NCBI GenBank assembly: GCA_022447855.1
Contig: JAKUTX010000015.1
Location: 1 to 21,449 of the forward strand
Length of the DNA: 21,449 bases
Reading direction: 5' to 3'
From: UBA6927 sp022447855
GTDB lineage: Bacteria; Chloroflexota; Dehalococcoidia; Lucifugimonadales; UBA6927
Every line of letters starts with the position of its first letter. Position 1 is the stretch's first letter. Below the pieces are notes generated by a model that saw only the letters and a list, made by a program, of their open reading frames with translations, was not told the DNA's origin and made no database searches. Shown here piece by piece: positions 8,197 to 15,573 of this stretch. The position numbers and the translations under genes are program-made.

Positions 8197-8988
8197 ATGG
8201 ATTTAGGATTAAAGAATAAAGTTGCATTAATTACGGGAGGAAGTGAAGGTATCGGTCTTGCGGCGGCTCAATGCCTTGCCTTTGAGGGTGTTAGAGTGAT
8301 TATTTGCGGCCGTAGCAATGATAAATTGCAAGTTGCTCTTAAGCAAATAAATGTTAATACAGGAATAGAAGCTGAAGGTATCGTTTGTGATATTACAGAT
8401 TCTAATAATATTGATGAGATGTTTGGGCGAATTAAGTCTGTTTATGGGCGATTAGATATATTGGTTAATAATGCAGGGACTTCTTCGGCGAACATTTTTG
8501 AAGATGCGACTGAAGAAGTATGGAAATATGATATTGATTTAAAGGTATTTGGAGCAATTAGGTGCTCTAGGCTCGCAATTCCAATGATGAAGTCTCAGGG
8601 TGAAGGTAGAATTGTGAATGTGACTGCACTTGGCGGTAAGACACCTGGTGCAGGATCAGTCCCAACTTCAGTTAGTAGAGCAGCTGGTATTGCATTGACT
8701 AAAGCAATGTCAAAAGATTTTGCAAAATATAATATTTTAGTCAATACAGTTTGTATAGGGTTGGTTAAGGCCGGTCAGCATGAAACTCGTTGGAAGGCAA
8801 GTTTAAAGGATAACCCTGATAAGTCTTTGGAACAGTGGTACTCTGAAATGGGTGCTAATGTCCCTATAGGGAGAGTTGGAGAGCCAGAGGAAGCAGGGAA
8901 TATTATTACTTTTTTGGTTTCTGGTGCGGCGAGTTATATTACAGGGACTTCAATAAATATAGATGGTGGGACATCTAGTGTTTTATAA
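8197..8988 (+). CDS. SDR-family protein with degenerate catalytic tetrad
   Basis: This is a 263-aa classical short-chain dehydrogenase/reductase fold. The Rossmann nucleotide-binding motif TGGSEGIG (13-20) and the NNAG motif (91-94) are intact. The catalytic positions are changed: Asn is D114, Ser is A144, Tyr is T157 and Lys is R161, with the normal 13- and 4-residue spacings kept. The C-terminal TSINIDGGTSS end is typical. The fold and cofactor site thus look preserved while standard SDR chemistry seems unlikely. The ATG at 8197 was chosen because GGAGG (8187-8191) lies five bases upstream; a TTG at 8185 in the same frame would overlap that site. It lies 14 bp after glcF and may be cotranscribed. 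The substrate cannot be told. Confidence 0.85.
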   Translation: MDLGLKNKVALITGGSEGIGLAAAQCLAFEGVRVIICGRSNDKLQVALKQINVNTGIEAEGIVCDITDSNNIDEMFGRIKSVYGRLDILVNNAGTSSANIFEDATEEVWKYDIDLKVFGAIRCSRLAIPMMKSQGEGRIVNVTALGGKTPGAGSVPTSVSRAAGIALTKAMSKDFAKYNILVNTVCIGLVKAGQHETRWKASLKDNPDKSLEQWYSEMGANVPIGRVGEPEEAGNIITFLVSGAASYITGTSINIDGGTSSVL

Positions 8989-9012
8989 TTTTTTAATATT
9001 TGAAAATTTAAG

Positions 9013-10098
9013 CTAATACTGATCTATTTGACCTCGGTGTCTGAGGGCTTGATCAATTAATACCAAAGCCATCATTGATTCTACTATAGGAACTGCACGT
9101 GGTAGAACACAAGGGTCGTGCCGTCCCCTACCCTTTAATATGGTTTCATTCCCATCTACGTCAACCGTGTCTTGATCTTTCATTATTGTAGCTGTTGGCT
9201 TGAAAGCAGCTCTAATTAAAACGTTTTCTCCATTACTAATCCCTCCTTGAATACCGCCAGAAAAGTTTGTACGGGTTCTGATTCTTCCTTGCTCATTATA
9301 AAATGGATCATTGTGGGAGGATCCAGTCATATTGATACCTTCAAACCCTGATCCAACTTCAAATCCTTTACACGCAGGAATTGATAGGATTGCATGAGCC
9401 AATTCGGCATCCAATTTTCCAAATACGGGTTCACCTAATCCTGCTGGAACATTTCTAGCAACGCATTCTATGATCCCACCCAAAGAATCTCCATCTTTTC
9501 TAGCTTCTTTGATTTTGTCTTCCATAATTATTGCCATATCTTGATCGGGGCACCTAACAATGTTAGATTCAACATCCGCCATGGTTACAGTTTCTGGGTC
9601 AATTTTTGCGGAAATAGAAGATATTTGTTTTACGTATCCTATAATTTCAATATTCTCTTTTGTTGATAGCCATTTTTTGGCTATTGCGCCAGCAGCAACT
9701 CTGCCGATTGTTTCTCTTGCGCTTGCTCGTCCTCCACCTTTCCAATTGCGTATACCATATTTGGCTTGATAGGTATAATCAGCATGAGAAGGTCTAAAAG
9801 ATTCACGCATATGTTCGTAGTCTTTGGATTTTGCGTCAGAGTTCCACACGATGATTTGTATAGGAGTTCCAAGTGATTGACCTTCAAAAACCCCAGATAA
9901 TATTTCTGCAGAGTCGCTTTCTTTTCTCTGAGTGGTAATAGCGCTTTGTCCTGGTTTGCGACGATCTAGCTCTTTTTGAATGTCAGATTCATTTATTGGT
10001 AACATTGGGGGGCAACCATCAATCATTACTCCTATTGCATTTCCATGAGATTCTCCCCAAGTGCTGACTCGAAAATTTGATCCGAATGTATTACTCAT
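9013..10098 (-). CDS. aroC: Chorismate synthase
   Basis: This is a 361-aa enzyme converting 5-enolpyruvylshikimate-3-phosphate to chorismate, the last shikimate-pathway step, using reduced FMN. All three family signatures are present: GESHG near residue 15 followed by IDGCPP, the RPSHADYTY and GGGRASARET stretch in the first half, and RHDPCVLPRAVPIVE near the C-terminus. Length is normal. The ATG at 10096-10098 has a GAGG-type Shine-Dalgarno just upstream on the minus strand. The gene stands alone: it faces the SDR gene across 24 bp and diverges from the MFS gene, with no other shikimate gene in the window. Confidence 0.96.
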   Translation of the reverse strand: MSNTFGSNFRVSTWGESHGNAIGVMIDGCPPMLPINESDIQKELDRRKPGQSAITTQRKESDSAEILSGVFEGQSLGTPIQIIVWNSDAKSKDYEHMRESFRPSHADYTYQAKYGIRNWKGGGRASARETIGRVAAGAIAKKWLSTKENIEIIGYVKQISSISAKIDPETVTMADVESNIVRCPDQDMAIIMEDKIKEARKDGDSLGGIIECVARNVPAGLGEPVFGKLDAELAHAILSIPACKGFEVGSGFEGINMTGSSHNDPFYNEQGRIRTRTNFSGGIQGGISNGENVLIRAAFKPTATIMKDQDTVDVDGNETILKGRGRHDPCVLPRAVPIVESMMALVLIDQALRHRGQIDQY

Positions 10099-10135
10099 GA
10101 CGCCTCACACTATTCTTTAGGAATACGGTATTTTT

Positions 10136-10210
10136 ATGATAGCATTGTCGAAACTAAACTTTTTCGGGTCCGAGTTGAACACTTGTGAGCGCCTGACGTA
10201 TTACGTTTGA
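10136..10210 (+). CDS. Possible 24-residue leader peptide (speculative)
   Basis: A 24-codon ORF begins at ATG 10136 and stops with TGA at 10208-10210, inside the loop of the large hairpin that ends in T7. It encodes adjacent Phe-Phe and, just before the end, Tyr-Tyr. That placement resembles an attenuator leader peptide, but the next gene on this strand is an MFS exporter and the Shine-Dalgarno (AGGA, about 13 bases upstream) is poorly spaced. It may equally be a chance ORF inside a small RNA. Confidence 0.15.
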   Translation: MIALSKLNFFGSELNTCERLTYYV

Positions 10211-10239
10211 GTGCTCTCACAGCTCGGGCCCCTTTTTTT
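10166..10239 (+). terminator. Large structured hairpin ending in T7: attenuator, or 3' end of a small RNA
   Basis: GGGTCCGAG (10166-10174) pairs with CTCGGGCCC (10223-10231), a 9-bp stem with one wobble, and T7 follows at 10233-10239 after one C. Inside it, TGTGAG (10184-10189) pairs with CTCACA (10216-10221), and an ACGT-ATT-ACGT mini-hairpin sits at 10196-10206. This is a convincing +-strand intrinsic terminator shape, G-C rich in an AT-rich neighbourhood. No protein gene lies upstream on this strand, because aroC is divergent. It must therefore end a short transcript begun at about 10100-10160, or control readthrough into the MFS gene. On the minus strand no T-run follows, so it is not an aroC terminator. 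Confidence 0.6.
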
Positions 10240-10300
10240 CATTTTATCACCTATCATAGAAAACAATAGACTTTTTTCATATGGGTAATGTTTTTCTTAT

Positions 10301-10329
10301 TTGCAAGCTAATTGGGCTGCGTGTATATT
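10301..10329 (+). promoter_or_regulatory. Candidate sigma-70 promoter for the MFS gene
   Basis: TTGCAA (10301-10306, four of six) and TATATT (10324-10329, five of six) are separated by exactly 17 bp, downstream of the T7 terminator. A start near 10336 would give the MFS gene a leader of about 65 nt and make it independent of the upstream hairpin. This is a pattern match only. Confidence 0.4.
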
Positions 10330-10399
10330 TCAAGTAATTCTCAATTATGTCTTCAAGTGTTTTATATGAAATTTTTCTAATTCTAAATTCTGAGTAGTT

Positions 10400-11731
10400 A
10401 TGAAGGATCAATCAAATTCCGATTCACAAACTTTAGAATCTAGCCCTAGGAGTATTAAGGGCACATTTGCTTCTTTGCGGAATCGAGATTTTCTCTATTT
10501 GTGGTTAAGTCTTTTAACTATGTTTGCATCCTTGCATATGCAAATGATTGCTAGGGGTTATCTAGCTTATGAAATGACCTCTTCTCCATCAATTTTGGGG
10601 TTTGTTAATGCAGGATTTGCTCTACCTATGTTGGTTTTTTCATTATTTGGAGGTGCTGTAGCAGACAGATTTAACAGGAAGACAGTTATTTTAATTGGTC
10701 AAGCCGTAGTGGTGGTAACTCCTTTAAGCATTACATTTTTGATTTATTTCGAATTGATTCAGTGGTATCACTTAATGATTGGTTCCATTTTTCAGGGAAC
10801 TGGTTTTACGATTATGATGCCTGCTCGCCAAGCTATAATTCCTCAGATAGTTGGTAAAGCAAATATTACTAATGCTATGGCACTCACTGCTTCAGCTATG
10901 AGTATTACTACATTAATGGCTCCCACTGCAGCAGGAAATTTATGGGCATTTATCGATAGGATAGGAGGTATTAATTTCTTTATATTTCAATCTGAGTTGG
11001 ATTTTGGGCCTGCTGCGACTGTTTATGTAGTCATTTCGTTCTTCGCAATTGCAGCATTTTTCATTACTACAAAAATGAGTCGTCCGCCTTCCGTGACTAA
11101 AGTAACTACAGATGGAAATGAAAAACCTCAGGGAGGATTATTAACAGACATTGTTGATGGCTTGCAATATATTCGAAAAAATAGATTGGTCATGATTCTT
11201 TTGATAATGGGTTTAACCACAACTCTTTTAGCTATGCCATATAGGTTTTTACTTCCTGTATTTGTTGTAGATGTCTATGACCGTGGATCTGATGCATATG
11301 GCTGGCTGGTAACACTTGGCGGTGTTGGCACTATGGTTGGTTCATTATTTATTTCTTGGTTAGGCGCATGGAAAAGAGGTCTCTTGTTGATTCTAGGTAG
11401 TTTAATTAGTGCAATTGGCTTGGTAATGCTAGCGGCATTTCCTTTTTATCTTGCTGCTTTGGGGATAATGGTTTTCTTGGGTTTGGGTGATGCAGGTAGG
11501 CGTACATTGAACCAAGCACTGATTATGACCTCTGTTGATGAGCGCTATCAAGCGAGGGTAATGAGTGTATTTATGTTAAATTTTGGACTTATGCCTCTTG
11601 GTGTTTTACCTGCTAGCATCGCAATGGAATATTGGGGAAGTCAAGAAGTAATTTTTGTTTTGGGTATATTATTATTAGCGGTCACTGCGATAATATTTTT
11701 CACCCAAAAACATTTAATAGGAATCGATTAA
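10400..11731 (+). CDS. MFS transporter, probable exporter (EntS/MFS_3-like)
   Basis: This is a 443-aa integral membrane protein with about 12 hydrophobic segments, a proton-coupled major facilitator. The loop between helices 2 and 3 carries the MFS motif A, GGAVADRFNRKT. A longer polar central loop after helix 6 (about residues 225-255) separates the two six-helix halves, as is usual. Overall pattern and length resemble the EntS/MFS_3 group of drug or siderophore exporters, but the substrate cannot be inferred. The ATG has no strong Shine-Dalgarno. Its stop overlaps the stop of the convergent methyltransferase gene by 4 bp. Confidence 0.88.
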   Translation: MKDQSNSDSQTLESSPRSIKGTFASLRNRDFLYLWLSLLTMFASLHMQMIARGYLAYEMTSSPSILGFVNAGFALPMLVFSLFGGAVADRFNRKTVILIGQAVVVVTPLSITFLIYFELIQWYHLMIGSIFQGTGFTIMMPARQAIIPQIVGKANITNAMALTASAMSITTLMAPTAAGNLWAFIDRIGGINFFIFQSELDFGPAATVYVVISFFAIAAFFITTKMSRPPSVTKVTTDGNEKPQGGLLTDIVDGLQYIRKNRLVMILLIMGLTTTLLAMPYRFLLPVFVVDVYDRGSDAYGWLVTLGGVGTMVGSLFISWLGAWKRGLLLILGSLISAIGLVMLAAFPFYLAALGIMVFLGLGDAGRRTLNQALIMTSVDERYQARVMSVFMLNFGLMPLGVLPASIAMEYWGSQEVIFVLGILLLAVTAIIFFTQKHLIGID

Positions 11732-12486
11732 GTATTTTTACTGTTTTCTAAAATACCTACCAATAAATAGGCTCTTTTTTGATCAGAGTGTACAGGATGG
11801 GGCCACTTTTCAACTCGGAAACCTGCCTTATTCAATAGATTTGTCCAAGTTTGAAGTGTGAAGAGTCCAAAAATATGCAAATCTTGTTCAATACGTAAAT
11901 TTTTACCATCTTTCATAAGATAAAAGAAAACTCCTTCAATTGTAGAATCTGAAGGGTCGGGGTCGTGAAGATACTCGATAAATGTTAGTTCTATATTCGA
12001 ATTTTTTCTTACATTGTGGGAAACTTCGGGGCCATTAAATGTTTCAATATACCAATCAGGGGCAACTAATAGGACACCGTCTTTTTCAAGATGTGCTTTC
12101 GCTGTATTGAATGTGGCTAATAAGTCTTCTTCGGAAGTCATATATGAAATAGAATCGTGGATAATGACTGCTTTGAATTTTCGATTCAATCGAATGTTTC
12201 TCATGTCTCCTACGTGATGAGTAACATTGGGGTTTAGTGCACGGGATACAGCCAACATTTTTTCAGATATGTCCACAGCAGTTGCTTGAAAATCACCTGT
12301 TAAATGGGAGAGATTGTTTCCACCTCCAACTCCAAGTTCAAGGAATTCATGTTTCCCTGGACCCAATTTTGCATGTAACGCATCTCTCCAATATGCTGCT
12401 TCGATTTTGTAATCTTCTGGAGCACTAACTAAAGGCCATAGATCTGCAAATTCATCATATAGCCTATTTTTTTTAATAGAGTTCAT
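11728..12486 (-). CDS. Class I SAM-dependent methyltransferase
   Basis: This is a 252-aa soluble protein with a Rossmann-type methyltransferase core (Methyltransf_25/11-like). Motif I, ELGVGGGNN near residues 50-58, is the SAM-binding glycine loop. An acidic residue follows at the end of strand 2 (AVDIS), then GDMR for the adenine site, and the HDSISYM and GVLLVAPDW strands complete the core. The C-terminal part, with IFGLFTLQTW and GFRVEKWPHP, resembles family caps that choose the acceptor. The acceptor is unknown. The ATG at 12484-12486 has AGGTGA seven bases upstream. It is convergent with the MFS gene and divergent from fhs. Confidence 0.87.
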   Translation of the reverse strand: MNSIKKNRLYDEFADLWPLVSAPEDYKIEAAYWRDALHAKLGPGKHEFLELGVGGGNNLSHLTGDFQATAVDISEKMLAVSRALNPNVTHHVGDMRNIRLNRKFKAVIIHDSISYMTSEEDLLATFNTAKAHLEKDGVLLVAPDWYIETFNGPEVSHNVRKNSNIELTFIEYLHDPDPSDSTIEGVFFYLMKDGKNLRIEQDLHIFGLFTLQTWTNLLNKAGFRVEKWPHPVHSDQKRAYLLVGILENSKNT

Positions 12487-12502
12487 CAGATGTCACCTGC
12501 TA

Positions 12503-12531
12503 TTGATAAAATTATTCTTCCACATTATTAC
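12503..12531 (+). promoter_or_regulatory. Candidate promoter for the fhs operon
   Basis: TTGATA (12503-12508, five of six) and TATTAC (12526-12531, four of six) are 17 bp apart and would begin a transcript near 12538, just ahead of the short leader ORF at 12554 and fhs at 12653. A perfect TATAAT on the opposite strand (12532-12537) may serve the divergent methyltransferase gene, but its -35 is poor. Confidence 0.35.
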
Positions 12532-12537
12532 ATTATA
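12532..12537 (-). promoter_or_regulatory. Perfect -10 hexamer facing the methyltransferase gene
   Basis: Read on the minus strand, this is a perfect TATAAT, 46 bases before the methyltransferase ATG. The hexamer 17 bp upstream (TTTTCA) is a weak -35. It overlaps the candidate fhs promoter, so the two divergent genes may compete for polymerase. Confidence 0.3.
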
Positions 12538-12553
12538 TGTAAGGAAGTAACTA

Positions 12554-12643
12554 ATGAAAATAGAAATGGATTTCCAAAATGTTTTGGAGTCTTCTCATGT
12601 GTTACAATTTTATCCTAGCCAATATGGCGGTGTTATTGTGTGA
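12554..12643 (+). CDS. Possible 29-residue leader ORF upstream of fhs
   Basis: A short ORF starts at ATG 12554, with AGGAAG six bases upstream, a good Shine-Dalgarno. Its TGA (12641-12643) overlaps the first bases of the fhs Shine-Dalgarno GAGGAG (12642-12647). The peptide begins MKIEMDF and ends YGGVIV; I recognise no family. The arrangement would couple fhs translation to reading of the short ORF. It could also be a chance ORF, since a 29-codon ORF is not rare. Confidence 0.35.
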   Translation: MKIEMDFQNVLESSHVLQFYPSQYGGVIV

Positions 12644-12652
12644 GGAGAGTAA

Positions 12653-14275
12653 ATGAAACCAATTACAGAAATTGCTGAAAATTTAGGATTAGATCCTAAG
12701 GAGATTGTTCCCTATGGACATTATAAAGCCAAAATTCCTCTTAGCGCCAGGAAAGATGGAGGAAAACGAGGGAAGTTAGTTGTAGTGACGGGTATTACTC
12801 CAACCCCAGCAGGAGAGGGTAAAACTACTACTACTGTTGGACTAGCTCAAGGTTTTGGGAAATTAAACAAGAATGTTTTAGCGACTTTAAGAGAACCTTC
12901 TTTAGGACCTATTTTTGGTGTAAAAGGAGGAGGTACAGGTGGAGGGGTCTCTCTGGTTGAACCTCAAGATGAGGTAAATATACATTTTACTGGGGACGCT
13001 CATGCTGTTGGTTCTGCACATAATTTATTGGCTGCATTAACTGACAACGTGGCTGAAAGAAATCAAATAGCTGGATTCATTCCAAGTGGAATTACGTGGA
13101 GACGTGTAACAGATATGGAACATAGATCTCTCCGGACGATTATATCTGGAATAGGAGGTAGTCTAAATGGTCCTGTCAGAGAGACGGGTTTTGATATTGT
13201 TACTGCTTCCGAGATTATGGCTATTCTTGCATTAGCTTCAGATCTAGAAAATCTTCGAGATAGATTAAGCAAGATTGTTGTAGGATTTACTATTGATGGA
13301 TCACCAGTAACGGCTTCTGATGTAGGTGCAGTTGGTTCAATGATGTCATTATTAAGACATGCAATTCAACCAAATTTAGTTCAGACGACTGAAGGACAAC
13401 CTGTAATTGTTCATTCGGGTCCATTTGGTAATATTGCTCATGGATGCAGTTCTGTAATAGGTGATTCAATAGGTATTGGCTATGCTGATTATGTTTTGAC
13501 CGAAGCAGGATTCGGAGCAGATTTAGGATTTGAAAAATTCATGCATATTAAGGCTAGGTTTAATGGTCTTGAACCAAATGCTGCTGTAATTGTGGCGTCT
13601 GCGAGGGCTTTAAAATCTCATGGAGGCGTATTACGTAAAGAATTACACAAACCTAATTTAGAAGCTTTAGAAAAAGGTATTTCCAATTTGACTCATTTGA
13701 TTGGGATGATCAAAAGTTTTAATCTTCCTGTTGTAGTTGCAATCAATAGATTTCCAGATGATACATCTGAAGAAATTGCTGTAATCAAATCTCACAGTGA
13801 AAATGTTGGTGCATTTGCTGCGGTAGAAAGTTTGGCATTCACTGAAGGAGGGTCAGGGACTGTGGATTTGGCAGCATCTGTGATTGCAGCTTGTGAGGGT
13901 GATTCACCAAATATTTCATATATGTATGAAGAAAATTCGACTCCCCAAGAGAAAGTAACTGCTTTGGCTAAAGGTGTATATAATGCAAGCGATGTTTCTT
14001 GGCCACTAAGTGCTAGAAGACAGATACGACGTTATACTGAATTAGGTTGGGGAGATTTGCCGATTTGTATGGCTAAGACGCAGTTGTCAATTTCACACAA
14101 TAGTAGGCTAAAAGGTCGTCCTTCCGATTACACTTTTGAAATTTCAGATGTCAGAATTTCTCCCGGAGCAGGTTTTATATATCCTATTGCTGGAAGTGTA
14201 GTTACTATGCCAGGTTTACCTTCAAGTCCACGCAGTCTTGATGTTGATTCAATTGGAAATGTGATTGGTTTATAA
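12653..14275 (+). CDS. fhs: Formate--tetrahydrofolate ligase
   Basis: This 540-aa enzyme catalyses ATP-dependent formation of 10-formyltetrahydrofolate from formate and tetrahydrofolate, feeding purine synthesis, serine/methyl-group supply, or a formate-assimilating C1 branch; it is also reversible to give ATP. The ATP-binding loop TPTPAGEGKTT (49-59) is intact, as are the EPSLGPIFGVKGGG stretch and the C-terminal DVDSIGNVIGL ending typical of the family. Length is close to the usual 555-560. The start ATG has GAGGAG five to six bases upstream. It opens the cofactor/AOR cluster, 68 bp ahead of moeA, which suggests a functional tie to formate. Confidence 0.96.
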   Translation: MKPITEIAENLGLDPKEIVPYGHYKAKIPLSARKDGGKRGKLVVVTGITPTPAGEGKTTTTVGLAQGFGKLNKNVLATLREPSLGPIFGVKGGGTGGGVSLVEPQDEVNIHFTGDAHAVGSAHNLLAALTDNVAERNQIAGFIPSGITWRRVTDMEHRSLRTIISGIGGSLNGPVRETGFDIVTASEIMAILALASDLENLRDRLSKIVVGFTIDGSPVTASDVGAVGSMMSLLRHAIQPNLVQTTEGQPVIVHSGPFGNIAHGCSSVIGDSIGIGYADYVLTEAGFGADLGFEKFMHIKARFNGLEPNAAVIVASARALKSHGGVLRKELHKPNLEALEKGISNLTHLIGMIKSFNLPVVVAINRFPDDTSEEIAVIKSHSENVGAFAAVESLAFTEGGSGTVDLAASVIAACEGDSPNISYMYEENSTPQEKVTALAKGVYNASDVSWPLSARRQIRRYTELGWGDLPICMAKTQLSISHNSRLKGRPSDYTFEISDVRISPGAGFIYPIAGSVVTMPGLPSSPRSLDVDSIGNVIGL

Positions 14276-14343
14276 ATTTAGATAAGTTCTTTTATGAGAC
14301 AAGGAATTTTGAGTATATAACATTAGTTTTCTTAGGTGCTTTC

Positions 14344-15573
14344 ATGGGAGAGTTTTTAAATTTAGTTTCACCAGATCAGGCTCTTAAGGAAGTGTTTAAC
14401 CAATTAGATAGTAGGCTTGGTACCGAATTGGTCGAAATTACTGACTCTCTTAATCGAGTTGTCGCGGAAGATGTTCAATCTTTAGAAAATTTGCCTTCAT
14501 TTGTTCGGTCAACAATGGATGGATATTCCGTTAGGGCATCGGACACTTTCGGAGCATCGGAATCTTTGCCAGCATTATTGAATGTTATTGGAGAGATCTC
14601 AATGGGAGAATCCACTAAAATTCAAATAGGTATTGGAGAGGCTGTGAAAGCATATACAGGAGGGATGTTAGCCGAATGTGCTGATGCTGTGGTAATGGTT
14701 GAGCGCACCAATGTTGTAGATAACCAATTGATCGAAGTCACTAGACCTGTAGCCGCTGGAGAAAATGTTTTGCAAGTTGGGGAAGACATTCGGTCAGAAG
14801 AAGTAATTTTGCAAGTCGGTCAAAAAATTCGACCTCAGGATATAGGTGGTTTAGCAGCATTAGGTATTACTCATATTGAAGTAATTAGAAAACCAAAAGT
14901 GGCGATAGTATCAACCGGGGATGAATTGGTCGAATTAGGATTTGAATTGCCGTTAGGTAAAATTAGAGATATTAATACATACACTATTTCATCAATGATA
15001 ATTGAGGCAGGTGGAATTCCTATTTCTTACGGTCCACTTGGTGATAACTTTGAGGAACAATTACAAGTAGCACAAAGTGCAGTTCAGAGTTGTGATTTGG
15101 TGATTTTTTCTGCCGGAAGTTCAACAAGCAGTCGTGATATGACTGCTAGAGTTTTTAGTTCTTTGGGAGATCCTGGAGTTTTAGTACATGGGATTTCTAT
15201 TAAGCCTGGCAAGCCCGCGATAATTGCGCTGGCTGATGGTAAACCTGCATTTGGGTTGCCAGGGAATCCCGTTTCAGCAATGGTTGTGTTTGATTTATTA
15301 GTTAAGCCAGTAATAAAGAAATCATTAGGTTTAGGAGAAGATCTTTTTTCAACTGTGAATGCACGAATTACTCAAAACATTCCTTCTGTTTCAGGTAGAG
15401 AAGATTTTATTCCAGTCAAATTGTATTCTGAAAATCAAAAGTTTTATGCTACACCAGTTTTCGGTAAATCAAACTTAATTTTCACATTGATTAGGGCAAA
15501 TGGAATTATAAAAATACCTTTGGATTCTTCAGGGATTTATGAAGGCATGGAGGTATTGGTAAAGAGTTTTTGA
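14344..15573 (+). CDS. moeA: Molybdopterin molybdenumtransferase MoeA
   Basis: This 409-aa enzyme inserts molybdate or tungstate into adenylated molybdopterin, the last common step of Moco/Wco synthesis. The family order is clear: MDGYSVRASDT near residue 58, GEDIRSEEVILQVGQKIRP in the second segment, the VAIVSTGDELVE core of the MoCF_biosynth domain, GSSTSSRD near 258, and GLPGNPVSA near 303. The C-terminal domain IV is present. The ATG has AGGTG five bases upstream. The stop abuts the start of a second, divergent MoeA gene. Tandem MoeA genes are known in organisms that handle both Mo and W, so this copy may be specialised for one metal. Confidence 0.93.
   Translation: MGEFLNLVSPDQALKEVFNQLDSRLGTELVEITDSLNRVVAEDVQSLENLPSFVRSTMDGYSVRASDTFGASESLPALLNVIGEISMGESTKIQIGIGEAVKAYTGGMLAECADAVVMVERTNVVDNQLIEVTRPVAAGENVLQVGEDIRSEEVILQVGQKIRPQDIGGLAALGITHIEVIRKPKVAIVSTGDELVELGFELPLGKIRDINTYTISSMIIEAGGIPISYGPLGDNFEEQLQVAQSAVQSCDLVIFSAGSSTSSRDMTARVFSSLGDPGVLVHGISIKPGKPAIIALADGKPAFGLPGNPVSAMVVFDLLVKPVIKKSLGLGEDLFSTVNARITQNIPSVSGREDFIPVKLYSENQKFYATPVFGKSNLIFTLIRANGIIKIPLDSSGIYEGMEVLVKSF

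Noticed and set aside
10166..10239. The GC-rich hairpin as a terminator for aroC
   Set aside because: It lies upstream of the aroC start and the T-run is on the + strand, so it cannot end the minus-strand aroC transcript.
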